A stretch of 64,000 nucleotides of DNA from Candidatus Hydrogenedentota bacterium (GTDB taxonomy: Bacteria; Hydrogenedentota; Hydrogenedentia; Hydrogenedentales; CAILVY01). The DNA lies in NCBI GenBank assembly GCA_029565395.1, contig JAKQOG010000230.1, positions 1-64,000 on the forward strand, in the 5' to 3' direction. Positions 28,971 to 38,369 of the stretch are shown piece by piece. Position 1 is the first letter of the stretch; each line of letters begins with the position of its first letter. The notes beneath the pieces were generated by a model. That model had not been told where the DNA came from, did no database searches, and saw only the letters and a list, made by a program, of their open reading frames with translations. The translations under genes were made by a program, and so were the position numbers.

Positions 28971-30604
28971 CGGTCAAAAAAGTGCTCGGCGCGGCAATTG
29001 GACAATGCGTGCATGTGGCGGGAATGGATCATTTTCTGCAAGTATGCGAACGGAACGGCTGGCAGGCCATCTCTCTGGGACCCGCCGTGCCGCTGGACAG
29101 GCTTCTCGAGGCTGTCCGAAAGGAAGAACCGGATCTCGTGGCCGTTTCCTATCGCCTTACCGCGGACGATGCCGTGCCCCTGTTGGAGCAGCTTGCCGAC
29201 GCGGTAAAAACAGCCCGTTCAGGCTCCATACGCTGGGTCTTCGGCGGCACGCCGCCGGTGGCGGAAAAGGCACGCGCGTTCAACCTGTTCGAGCGCATCT
29301 TTGACGGAACAGAACCCGCCGAAGCAGTGGAAGCCTATATTCAAGGCCAAACTCCCGCCGCCAGCGCCGCCAACTATGCCGATGATCTTATCTCGCGTAT
29401 TCACGAAACGTATCCATTCCCTTTAATTCGCCATCACTACGGGGAACCAGAAGTAAAACGCACCATTCGCGGCGCAGGGAAGATTGCACGCGCCGGGGTG
29501 TTGGATGTCCTCTCCATCGGACCTGATCAAAACGCCCAGGAACACTTTTTCCATCCGGATGAAATGGATCCCGCTCATGACGGCGCCGGGGGCGTGGCCG
29601 TGCGTTCTCCCAAGAATCTGGCTTCCCTCTACAAAGCGACCCGGTGCGGAAATTATCCATTATTACGGTGCTACAGCGGCACGCGGGATCTGATCCGGTG
29701 GGCGGAGATGTGCATCGATACCATTCACATTGCCTGGGGCGCCATTCCGCTTTGCTGGTATAGCGTCATGGATGGCCGCAGCAAGGCGCCGTTCCCGGAA
29801 GCCATCGTGGAGAAACAGGCAGCGATGCGGTTTTATGCGGAGCGCGGCATTCCCGTGGAAGTGAATGAATCCCATCAGTGGAGTTTGCGCGACGCCCATG
29901 ACGCGCTTGCGGTGGCGACGGCCTTTCTTGCCGCCTACAATGCCAAGAAACAAGGCGTGAAACACTATGTGATCCAGATGATGCACAATACGCCTCCATC
30001 CACAAGTCCAATAATGGATTTGGCCAAGATGCTGGCGAAACTGGACCTGATAAAACAACTGGAGGGGCCTGATTTTGTCACCTACCGGGAGGTGCGGGCC
30101 GGAATCACCAGTTTGCCCCCGGATCCGGATGAGGCCAAGGGGCATATGGCGGCCTCAGCAGTATACAGCATGGCATTGAAGCCTCACATCCTTCACGTGG
30201 TGGGCTTCACGGAAGCCTCCCACGTGGTGAACCCGGACGTGCTCATAGAAAGCTGCCGCATCGCACGGGGGGCCGCCCGCTTGGCATTAAAGGGCGCACC
30301 CGATCCCGTCACCGATCCAAATGTGCTCCGCAGGAAGGAGGTGTTGAAGTTTGAGGCGGACACCCTGCTCCGCGCAATCAAACTGCTGGGGCCAGACAGT
30401 GAGGACCCATGGAGCGACCCGGCGGTTCTCACGCGGGCCATTCAACAGGGCGTGCTTGACACGCCGCACTTTCGCGGCAACCCTCATGTATGCGGAAACA
30501 TCATGACCGCCTGTATCAACGGCGGATGGGATGCGGTGGATCCGGAGACCCGAAAACCGATGACGGAATCCGAACGCCTGTCAAAACTCGGTATCAACGT
30601 GTAA
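28967..30604 (+). CDS. Cobalamin-binding-like protein with C-terminal barrel-like domain (putative B12-dependent enzyme)
   Basis: 545 aa; N-terminal GAAIGQCVHVAGMDHFLQVCERNGWQAISLGPAVPLDRLLEAVRKEEPDLVAVSYRLT resembles B12-binding folds; overlaps the previous gene by 4 nt. Confidence 0.7.
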   Translation: MTVKKVLGAAIGQCVHVAGMDHFLQVCERNGWQAISLGPAVPLDRLLEAVRKEEPDLVAVSYRLTADDAVPLLEQLADAVKTARSGSIRWVFGGTPPVAEKARAFNLFERIFDGTEPAEAVEAYIQGQTPAASAANYADDLISRIHETYPFPLIRHHYGEPEVKRTIRGAGKIARAGVLDVLSIGPDQNAQEHFFHPDEMDPAHDGAGGVAVRSPKNLASLYKATRCGNYPLLRCYSGTRDLIRWAEMCIDTIHIAWGAIPLCWYSVMDGRSKAPFPEAIVEKQAAMRFYAERGIPVEVNESHQWSLRDAHDALAVATAFLAAYNAKKQGVKHYVIQMMHNTPPSTSPIMDLAKMLAKLDLIKQLEGPDFVTYREVRAGITSLPPDPDEAKGHMAASAVYSMALKPHILHVVGFTEASHVVNPDVLIESCRIARGAARLALKGAPDPVTDPNVLRRKEVLKFEADTLLRAIKLLGPDSEDPWSDPAVLTRAIQQGVLDTPHFRGNPHVCGNIMTACINGGWDAVDPETRKPMTESERLSKLGINV

Positions 30605-30615
30605 AGGATCATCCC

Positions 30616-32115
30616 ATGTGTGGTTTTGTGGCTCTTTGCGGGAACAAGAACGAAACGCTGATGCGGCATATGCTCGATGGCATTCGGCATCGCGGACCGG
30701 ACGGAGAGGGTGTATTGCAGATAGGCGCAACGGCGCTGGGGCATGTTCGCCTGGCTATTCTTGATGTAACGGGCGGACTGCAGCCCATGTCCAATGAAAC
30801 CGGCGAACTGGCGGTGGCCTTTAACGGTGAAATTTACAATCACCTGGAACTCCGTGAACGTTTGGAATCCCGGCATTGCTTCAAAACACGATCCGATACG
30901 GAAGTGCTTCTTCACCTTTACGAGGAAGAAGCGGAAGACATGCTTGCCAAACTGGATGGCATGTTTGCCTTCGCATTGGCCGGACCCAAGGGTCTCCTCC
31001 TGGCGAGAGATCCAATCGGCATCAAGCCGCTCTATTATGGATGGAAAGACGGCCAGTTTTTGGCAGCGAGTGAACTGAAGGCTTTTCCGCCCATGGATAG
31101 CCTGCATGCCCTTCCAGCAGGCCACTTTCTTGTTGTTGGAGAAGAACCCAGGCGTTTTGCACCCCCCTTTCCTCCAATGCCTGCGGTTAACGAAATAAGC
31201 GTTGAGAAAGCAGCGCGGGAAATCCGCCACCGGTTGGACCAGGCTGTGCGGAAACGCCTGATGAGTGACGTGCCCGTGGGGGTGTTCCTCTCCGGCGGGC
31301 TCGACAGCAGCCTGGTGGCGGCGCTGATGCGCCCGCATACGGTCGAGTTGCATTCCTTCACGGCAGGCATGGCCGGAGCACCTGATCTCGCGGCGGCACG
31401 GGAGGCGGCGGAGTACCTGGACACGGAGCACCATGAACTGATTTACACGGAAGAGGACATGGAACAGGCGCTTCCGGAAATCATACATCACCTGGAATCC
31501 TTTGACGCGCCCCTCGTGCGCAGCGCAATCCCAATGTATTTCATTTCCAAGCTGGCGGCGCAGCACGTCAAAGTGGCGCTTTCAGGAGAAGGGGCCGACG
31601 AACTCTTCGCCGGATACGAATACTTAAAGGAACTCAGAGGCGGCCAAGTTTTGCGAAACGAACTAAACACGATTATCCTCCGGCTGCAGGACACGAATTT
31701 GCAGCGCGCGGATCGCATGACCATGGCGCACGGTCTGGAGGCGCGGGTCCCTTTTTTGGACACGAACCTGGTCCGCTTCATGAGCCGGTTGCCGGTCGAT
31801 TTCGTTGCTCCTGCCGCGGATCGCCCGGAAAAGTGGCTGTTGCGGGAAGCGTGCAAAGGCCTTCTTCCGCCATCCCTTCTAAACCGGAAGAAACTTAAAT
31901 TCTCCGAAGGGGCGGGCTCGGCGGAAATTATCGCGCGGCGGCTGGCCGCCACGCTGTCTTCCTCCGAATATGAAAGCGCTCAGCAGGAAGCGCTGTCCCT
32001 TGGCCTGCGTTCACCGGAGGAGGTGTATTATTTCAAACTATGGCACGAAGTGATGGGGCAGGACATTCCACCCGAACTGGTCGGACGCACCAGTGACAAA
32101 AAGGCCGCGGCATAG
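30616..32115 (+). CDS. asnB: Asparagine synthase (glutamine-hydrolysing)-like amidotransferase
   Basis: MCGFVALCGN with Cys2 nucleophile; RHRGPDGEG; SGGLDSSLVAAL ATP-pyrophosphatase motif. Start moved from 30490 to 30616. Confidence 0.88.
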   Translation: MCGFVALCGNKNETLMRHMLDGIRHRGPDGEGVLQIGATALGHVRLAILDVTGGLQPMSNETGELAVAFNGEIYNHLELRERLESRHCFKTRSDTEVLLHLYEEEAEDMLAKLDGMFAFALAGPKGLLLARDPIGIKPLYYGWKDGQFLAASELKAFPPMDSLHALPAGHFLVVGEEPRRFAPPFPPMPAVNEISVEKAAREIRHRLDQAVRKRLMSDVPVGVFLSGGLDSSLVAALMRPHTVELHSFTAGMAGAPDLAAAREAAEYLDTEHHELIYTEEDMEQALPEIIHHLESFDAPLVRSAIPMYFISKLAAQHVKVALSGEGADELFAGYEYLKELRGGQVLRNELNTIILRLQDTNLQRADRMTMAHGLEARVPFLDTNLVRFMSRLPVDFVAPAADRPEKWLLREACKGLLPPSLLNRKKLKFSEGAGSAEIIARRLAATLSSSEYESAQQEALSLGLRSPEEVYYFKLWHEVMGQDIPPELVGRTSDKKAAA

Positions 32116-32117
32116 TC

Positions 32118-32726
32118 ATGGAAAATTGGCCGGCATACCCGGGAATGCTTCTTCATGACGCACTGGTGCTTTTTGCGATGGTAAATGCCGTTGGCAATCT
32201 TCCAATATTCGCCGATCTAACCAGCCACATGGATAGCCGCACAAAAAAACAAACCTATGACACCGCCGTTTTCACTGCTTGCGGCATTGTTGTAGTGTTC
32301 GCCTTCCTGGGGCATTGGATGCTGCAATCGGTGTTTCAGGTGAGTACCGATTCCTTCAAAGTGGCGGGGGGATTGATGGTCTTCTTCGTGGCCGCACGCG
32401 GAATGATTCTCGGCACGGCAAAATCACACTTCGTTTCCAGTGAACCGCACGATAATATCGGCATCTTCCCCATGGGATTTCCCTTTCTGGCGGGGCCCGG
32501 CACGATTGTAACCACCATCCTCCTCATGCAGGAAGGAGGGGCGTATGTGACGGCGCTGGCCGCAATACTCGTCTATATCGCCGTTTTGCCTGTGTTGTAT
32601 CTGACGTCCATTTTGCATCTGGTGTTTGGACGTGTAGGAACACTCGTAATCTCACGGATTCTTTATATCTTCATTGCCGCCAAAGCCGTCGATTTTGTGT
32701 TAACCGGCTTGCGGGCGTCTTTGTAG
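32118..32726 (+). CDS. MarC family (UPF0056) integral membrane protein
   Basis: 202 aa; LFAMVNAVGNLPIFADLT..., FPFLAGPGTIVTTILL typical of MarC. Confidence 0.85.
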   Translation: MENWPAYPGMLLHDALVLFAMVNAVGNLPIFADLTSHMDSRTKKQTYDTAVFTACGIVVVFAFLGHWMLQSVFQVSTDSFKVAGGLMVFFVAARGMILGTAKSHFVSSEPHDNIGIFPMGFPFLAGPGTIVTTILLMQEGGAYVTALAAILVYIAVLPVLYLTSILHLVFGRVGTLVISRILYIFIAAKAVDFVLTGLRASL

Positions 32727-32843
32727 CATCTCATCCCGCCACGGAACACCAAATCTTAAACAACCGCATCAAGAAAACGCTGCCCCGCTCATACTTGCAC
32801 GGAATTGGACATTCTGAAACAGGCACATGCTCTCATACAAAGA

Positions 32844-32869
32844 ACGGCTGAGCGTTAATACTCAACCGT
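32844..32869. terminator. Stem-loop between convergent genes
   Basis: ACGGCTGAG-CGTTAATA-CTCAACCGT, 9-bp arms with one mismatch/wobble, between MarC (+) and 32894 (-). Confidence 0.5.
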
Positions 32870-32893
32870 CCTGTTACGACCTAGGGAATTGGT

Positions 32894-34837
32894 TTAGAGT
32901 CCCGGACAGAAACCATCCTCAGTGACTTGACTGGGGCACCAATGATACCCGCCGAGGTGGAAGAACTGGATGGCACGAAGCAACTCGGATAGATTGATGG
33001 TCCAGTCCGGAGCCCCACCGTTATAGTCGCTGTCATGAGGATCGCAGCCATGATCGCCCACACCCAATGCGTATCCATCCTCGGATCCAGCTTCGCAGTG
33101 GAAGCCATCGGCATTATAAATCTGGATGACACGCAAGAGATCCGAGAGGCTGATGAGGTAATCTTGATCCAAATCGGCGGTATGGAACCGGGTTTCGCCT
33201 TCCTGCGACCCTTCGGTGGCGCCGCCTTCGCCTTCCACAAGAACATCACACACCACGCCGGACTCTGCACTGCCAGCCGTGGCCGCCGCGCCTGGTTGTT
33301 GCAGGATAGCCCCGGACTTGTCAATGAAATATCCATGGGCGCCGCTTACTCCCATGGCTTCCGGGTCAGCATTAAAGGAGAAATTTGCGTCAAAACGGTT
33401 TAACGTAAACACATAGCCGCTGATAGGCGCCGTCCAATCCCTATCATCAAGATATTTACCCTCAACAAGTTCATCGAAGACACCTGTGAAGCTGCCGATA
33501 TTGTAATTGAAGGCCCACTCGGCATTGAACAGCACACACAGCATAGCGCGCGCGGCGTTTTCATTCACTTCTATGATGTCTTCCCCTTCACCTTCAGCGC
33601 CTTCCCCCTCGCCCTCAGCGCCTTCCCCTTCACCCTCGGCGCCCTCGCCCTCGGCGCCCTCGCCCTCGCCTTCTCCTTCTCCCTCGCCCTCGCCTTCGCC
33701 TTCTCCCTCGCCTTCGCCTTCTCCCTCGCCTTCGCCTTCTCCCTCGCCCTCTCCTTCTCCCCCCCCTTCGCCTTCCGTTTGGCCACATACATCAGGGTGA
33801 ACATCCGGATTCAACGCATTGCTGGCATAGGTTATGCAATCGGTTCCACCCGCGGAATACGCGTCATATTCCTCACGGTTCGTACATCCATCGCCATCAG
33901 CATCGCCCGACGGCCCAAAAAAGGCGCCATCATCCATCGTGTCAAAAATGCTGGGATCGGGCGGGGTAATTCCGATTTGCTCAAGCAGCCCTGCAATCAT
34001 CAGAAGAGCGCCCATGGAATCCGGATCGCCTTGCGTCGCAAATGAGGCCAGCAGGATGGAGAGGTGAATGGCAAGATTGTTGGCGGCGGACAATGCGGCT
34101 AACAGGGGGCAATAGCCTGTCGCCATCAGCGCGGAATACACAAGATCATATACCACGGTATAGTTGGTTACCAGCGCCTCCGCCACCCTCGCATGAGTTA
34201 GCCCGTTAGGCAGCGAGAACTCAGTGTTGTTATAAATTATTTGAATAAGCGCTAATTCCGCCCGGATATCCAACATGCCATTGGGCGTGGGCATGTCATC
34301 CACAATGGGGCCATTAATGTCCATGATGGAGCATTTCAATTGATCAATCAACGCGCAATATTCCGGATCATCCTCGCACTTCAACAAATTCCTCACTATG
34401 GCCAGGGCTGCCTGAATATTTACATACTCGGGATCGCCAGGCGCATCGCCAACAATGTAACAAAGGCCCAGATATCCAGGCGCTGGAAAGGGGGGATTAT
34501 ACCGGCAGATGGACTGACTGTACGTTCCCGTGACGGTCTTATTCGGAGCACCAGCGGTAAGTTTGGCTGATTTTGAACTGGCGGTCGTCCAATTTACCAC
34601 ATCCTTGAATTGAACTGTATACGTCGTACCACCCGCTTCTATGAGCAAACCAGTGGCGGTTGCCCCGCTGTTGTACCAGGTGACGCCTGCATCCACTGTC
34701 CATTGAGCGCCTGCGGCAACAGCTTCGGCAGGATTTATGTTTGTGGTTATTGATCCTGTCTGGGCATCCGCGGCTCCCGCCAACAACAGGGCGCACGCTG
34801 CCATCATATGCAGGGCGATAATTCCTTGCTTAGACAT
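32894..34837 (-). CDS. Secreted protein with (EG)n tract and paired dockerin-like C-terminus
   Basis: Start moved to MSKQGIIALHMMAACALLLAGAADA (GGAGG RBS). C-terminus DLDQDYLISLSDLLRVIQIYNADGFHC...TINLSELLRAIQFFHLGGYHWC. Confidence 0.82.
   Translation of the reverse strand: MSKQGIIALHMMAACALLLAGAADAQTGSITTNINPAEAVAAGAQWTVDAGVTWYNSGATATGLLIEAGGTTYTVQFKDVVNWTTASSKSAKLTAGAPNKTVTGTYSQSICRYNPPFPAPGYLGLCYIVGDAPGDPEYVNIQAALAIVRNLLKCEDDPEYCALIDQLKCSIMDINGPIVDDMPTPNGMLDIRAELALIQIIYNNTEFSLPNGLTHARVAEALVTNYTVVYDLVYSALMATGYCPLLAALSAANNLAIHLSILLASFATQGDPDSMGALLMIAGLLEQIGITPPDPSIFDTMDDGAFFGPSGDADGDGCTNREEYDAYSAGGTDCITYASNALNPDVHPDVCGQTEGEGGGEGEGEGEGEGEGEGEGEGEGEGEGEGEGEGEGEGAEGEGAEGEGEGAEGEGEGAEGEGEDIIEVNENAARAMLCVLFNAEWAFNYNIGSFTGVFDELVEGKYLDDRDWTAPISGYVFTLNRFDANFSFNADPEAMGVSGAHGYFIDKSGAILQQPGAAATAGSAESGVVCDVLVEGEGGATEGSQEGETRFHTADLDQDYLISLSDLLRVIQIYNADGFHCEAGSEDGYALGVGDHGCDPHDSDYNGGAPDWTINLSELLRAIQFFHLGGYHWCPSQVTEDGFCPGL
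33588..33775. repeat. Hexanucleotide (GAGGGC/GAAGGC/GAAGGA-type on minus strand) low-complexity tract encoding (EG)n
   Basis: Plus strand ccctcgccttcgccttctccctcg... over about 190 bp; all units are multiples of 3 nt. Confidence 0.9.
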
Positions 34838-35081
34838 ATCCCTGGGTCCTCCGTTGCGCAACACCATGCCTACTCGTTGCATCTATCCCCTTGGGGCGCA
34901 TCACGTTGCGTGTTTCATGCATCGAACTCATTACCATAGTCATACGCTTAATTCGCCACACTACCTTAAACTCACATCCCTTTTCAACCTTCACCCATAC
35001 TACATAGTAGTTCCAAAATGCCTATTCTGTCAAGTAATTATGGATTTTCCTGGAAATTTGGGGATGAAATGCCGGTATTTT

Positions 35082-35603
35082 CTATACTTTCACGGTTGCC
35101 AGGATAAATTCACAGTCAAGCCCTTTGTTATTGCCGGCGGGGTGGAGCCGTTCGAGTTTATACATCACCACAAGATTGTTGCTGGCATAGAGTTTATGCA
35201 ATACGCTCACCAGTTCATCGAGTGAAACGCCGTTGAGTTTCAGTTGGGCCATGGGCTGTTTCGGGGAGGACTGCCGGGTGCGGTAGTTTTCGAGCGTGAA
35301 GCGTCCGGCCAAATTGGCATTGCGCAGTTGCGTGTTCAGAAAGGAGATCAGATCGAACGTGGGCGGGCGCGCGTTCAACTGCTCAATCAACTTTTCCTGA
35401 CGGCGCGCGCGGTCCTCTTCTTCGCTTTTCATCATTAAAGTTATTTTAAGCTGCTGCTTCAAGTCCGCGATTTTGTCTTCAGACTGCCGGAATGTCTTCT
35501 GCGGCATCATGGGGATGAACACGAGGAGCGCCCCGCATATCCACAACGTAATGAAGGTGCACACCAGGGCTACCTGTCCTCGGCGATCAAGATTTATCCG
35601 CAT
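35082..35603 (-). CDS. Type II secretion GspM/PilO-like protein
   Basis: Single N-terminal TM, coiled-coil and small alpha/beta domain; last gene of the gsp operon. Confidence 0.65.
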   Translation of the reverse strand: MRINLDRRGQVALVCTFITLWICGALLVFIPMMPQKTFRQSEDKIADLKQQLKITLMMKSEEEDRARRQEKLIEQLNARPPTFDLISFLNTQLRNANLAGRFTLENYRTRQSSPKQPMAQLKLNGVSLDELVSVLHKLYASNNLVVMYKLERLHPAGNNKGLDCEFILATVKV

Positions 35604-37089
35604 GGGTATTCTCCGCTGCTTCCACCGTGGGACGATGGGCTTTCAAGGCAAAGGTGGTCAAATCGCCTTGCACGCTTAAATCCGCTTCTTCGTCCACATG
35701 GTACAAGGTGGACTCTTTAAGTTTATTTAAAAATTCATTGAATACGGACGCATCGGGAACGGTGCCGGATAGTTTGATCCACCAGCTTTCCGCCTCCGGG
35801 GCGGCGATGCGCAGGTCGGTTAAAATAACGTTCTTCCCTTCGGGCATGCGTTCGGCGATATCAGCCAAAAGCCCGATCAGCGTGGGATCGGTAAACATAT
35901 CCGTATTGATATCCGCACCCAGCCCTTTGTCGGTCAACGTCTTGATTTCCTCGTTCAGCGTATTAAGCTGCTGCTGAAGGCGTACGGCTTCAGCCTCATT
36001 CCGGGCCGTGCCCTGATAGTAGTAAAAACCCCAGCCGGCGAGCATCATCAACAGCAGGCAAGAAGAAAACATGAGGTGGGGAATTACTTTGCGCAATACG
36101 CCCTCGGTATTCTGTTCGGCATGCTGGAAATTGATGGTGTAGGCGCGGCCTGTGGCGCCATAGGCGGCGCCTACGACGGCTTCCCACGTGTTGTATTTCG
36201 CGCCCATCGGCCCATCTTCCAACGCCAGCACGCCCCCCTTCAGTTGTGAAATCAAGACGGTATCTTCGAGGGGCAGGTGCAGCGCCTGAGTCAGGGATTC
36301 TCGCTGTTCCAGGGTAAAATCGATCCCGGTTATGTACAGGTGCGAGATCTCCCCTCCCCCGCGCCACTTGGCCATGAATGCCCGAAGGCTGTTTTGTATT
36401 TCGCGGGCCGCGGAAGGCGCCGCATCCCGGATCTGCTCGGCGGTGCAGGATAAATGCCGGAAATAGGCCAGCTTCCCATTAAACAAAATGACAATGCTTG
36501 AGGTGGACGCGCGCACATGCAGCGTGGCGCTCAACCCTTTGCTCTTCTTCTGAAAAGCTTGCCAGAGCCCCGACAGCGCCACGGAATCCAGGGTGATGGA
36601 TTCCGCCTCAACACCGGCGGCTTCCAGGATTGCCAGACGCTCCTCCACCTGCCCGCGGCGCATGCCCATGGCGAACACTTCGGTCTCCCCCTCGACCTCC
36701 GTTACGATCGTATAATCGAGGAGCAGTTCTTCCAAGGGAAAGGCGAGAAAGGGTTCCAATTCAAAAGGCACCGCCGCCGCTACACGCCGCCGCCCCCGGA
36801 AGGGAATGGCCAGGGTGCGCACGATGCTGTTGGCGGAACTTTCGCAAAGGACAAATAGGGCCGGCTGAACACTCAGGGCGCTCAGGGCGCCGTCCAACGC
36901 GGTCACCATCGCCTCAAACCGCTTTTCGGGTTCCTCATACTGCGCGCGGCGGGACACGAGATCCAGCACTTTAGGCACTTTTCCGCCCGCCTTGATCACG
37001 GCGACGCGGATCTCGTCGCCCGCGAATTCTATCGCGCCGACTTTGACTCCAAATCCCATTCTGTTCATTCTCCCAAATAGGTTCGCCAT
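35587..37089 (-). CDS. gspL: Type II secretion GspL-like (PilM/PilN-type) protein
   Basis: Actin-like N-terminal half (VGAIEFAGDEIRVAVIKAGG), TM, then PilN-like C-terminus; 17-nt overlap with the downstream gene; internal ATG starts possible. Confidence 0.75.
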   Translation of the reverse strand: MANLFGRMNRMGFGVKVGAIEFAGDEIRVAVIKAGGKVPKVLDLVSRRAQYEEPEKRFEAMVTALDGALSALSVQPALFVLCESSANSIVRTLAIPFRGRRRVAAAVPFELEPFLAFPLEELLLDYTIVTEVEGETEVFAMGMRRGQVEERLAILEAAGVEAESITLDSVALSGLWQAFQKKSKGLSATLHVRASTSSIVILFNGKLAYFRHLSCTAEQIRDAAPSAAREIQNSLRAFMAKWRGGGEISHLYITGIDFTLEQRESLTQALHLPLEDTVLISQLKGGVLALEDGPMGAKYNTWEAVVGAAYGATGRAYTINFQHAEQNTEGVLRKVIPHLMFSSCLLLMMLAGWGFYYYQGTARNEAEAVRLQQQLNTLNEEIKTLTDKGLGADINTDMFTDPTLIGLLADIAERMPEGKNVILTDLRIAAPEAESWWIKLSGTVPDASVFNEFLNKLKESTLYHVDEEADLSVQGDLTTFALKAHRPTVEAAENTHADKS

Positions 37090-37146
37090 CAGCTTTCAGC
37101 GGTCAGCGATCGGCTATCCGCGGAAAGCCGGGTTAATCATACTGTT

Positions 37147-38364
37147 TTATCGAATCACACGCCAATCCAATATTCGGAATTTCTCCGACGGCTGGGTGGT
37201 CGCTTCCATCGGTATATCTCCTGTAATAGGCACATTCTGGTTTACAGGCGGATTTCCTTGATTGCGTATCCCTTCCTGTTCTTCCTCCGGGGTCAGGGGG
37301 GTCCGCCACACATAGGCCTCAATCCGCACCATAATATCCTCCAGCATACCGTCGCCATAAATCCGAAACATATTGCTGTTCACCCGGAGTCCGCCGCCCG
37401 CCTCCATTGAAATCTCCCCTTCTTTCTCACCTTCCGTAGTTCCTGGTCTTCTTCGGTTAAACTGAGAGGCGTCAGTGTAGGGTTCATTCAGGACCTGTTC
37501 CCGGATTGCCCGGGCCTCTTCTATGTCAAAAACACCCGGAGCACCCGAAATTCCCACGCCAGCCGCGTTCATGGCGGCAATAACCTCTTCCCGTGCGGTA
37601 TTGATATTCACCCGGCCTTGCCAATCGCCATGGACGGTGAGATATTCCGAGAGCGGAAGCTGCTCTTTATCGGGGTCGCCAAAATAAATCTCGGGAGTCA
37701 TGTGTTTGATCAGGAGCAATTCCTCGATGGAATCCATGGGGCCGTTCTTACAGGCAAAAGGCGGGTCCAGGCTGCTGTAATAATCATTCTCCGCGCCCTC
37801 GTCTTCCTCGTCGTCGTCATCGTTGTAGTCAAGCCAATCGATGATGCAATCCACGATCTTTTTCGCGGCATCCTCGCTGTCTTCCATCCGGTAAATGAAA
37901 AACTCCTCCAGGGCAATTCTTAAATTATCGCGCGGTTTGGGCGTGTCCAGGCTCGTGTCAAGTAAAGCGTTCAAATTGATCTTGCCATACTCGTCCGAAA
38001 TGCTGGCGCGCATGGTGGCATCGTTAAGAGGTTCAAAAGGCTGTCCCTGCGCCCAGGGAATGGGATCGATCATGCTGTCCATTTCGGGTTCGCCGTTGAG
38101 TTCCGTATCCGCGAGATCGGTGGCGAGCAAACCGATGGCGCGGGCCACGGCGGACTTCGCGGCAAGATACGCCTGAAAATCGCTGCCCTGGTTCGTGGCA
38201 AACGACGCCTCCACCTGCGACTCGTAGCTGAATTCAATCACGATCACGGTCAGCAAGGCGATAAAAAGCAGCGCAAGAATCAGCGCCACGCCTTTTTTAT
38301 GTCCGCGATTCGTTCTCATCATTCGTCCAAGCCTTTTTTCTAACACCTTTTCATCGCCGTTCAC
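37147..38364 (-). CDS. gspK: Type II secretion minor pseudopilin GspK
   Basis: RGHKKGVALILALLFIALLTVIVIEFSYESQVEASFA and helix-hairpin-helix-like region typical of GspK. Confidence 0.85.
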   Translation of the reverse strand: MNGDEKVLEKRLGRMMRTNRGHKKGVALILALLFIALLTVIVIEFSYESQVEASFATNQGSDFQAYLAAKSAVARAIGLLATDLADTELNGEPEMDSMIDPIPWAQGQPFEPLNDATMRASISDEYGKINLNALLDTSLDTPKPRDNLRIALEEFFIYRMEDSEDAAKKIVDCIIDWLDYNDDDDEEDEGAENDYYSSLDPPFACKNGPMDSIEELLLIKHMTPEIYFGDPDKEQLPLSEYLTVHGDWQGRVNINTAREEVIAAMNAAGVGISGAPGVFDIEEARAIREQVLNEPYTDASQFNRRRPGTTEGEKEGEISMEAGGGLRVNSNMFRIYGDGMLEDIMVRIEAYVWRTPLTPEEEQEGIRNQGNPPVNQNVPITGDIPMEATTQPSEKFRILDWRVIR

Positions 38365-38369
38365 AGAAG

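Noticed and set aside
33588-33775. CRISPR-like regular repeat
   Set aside because: Hexanucleotide coding tract with no unique spacers.
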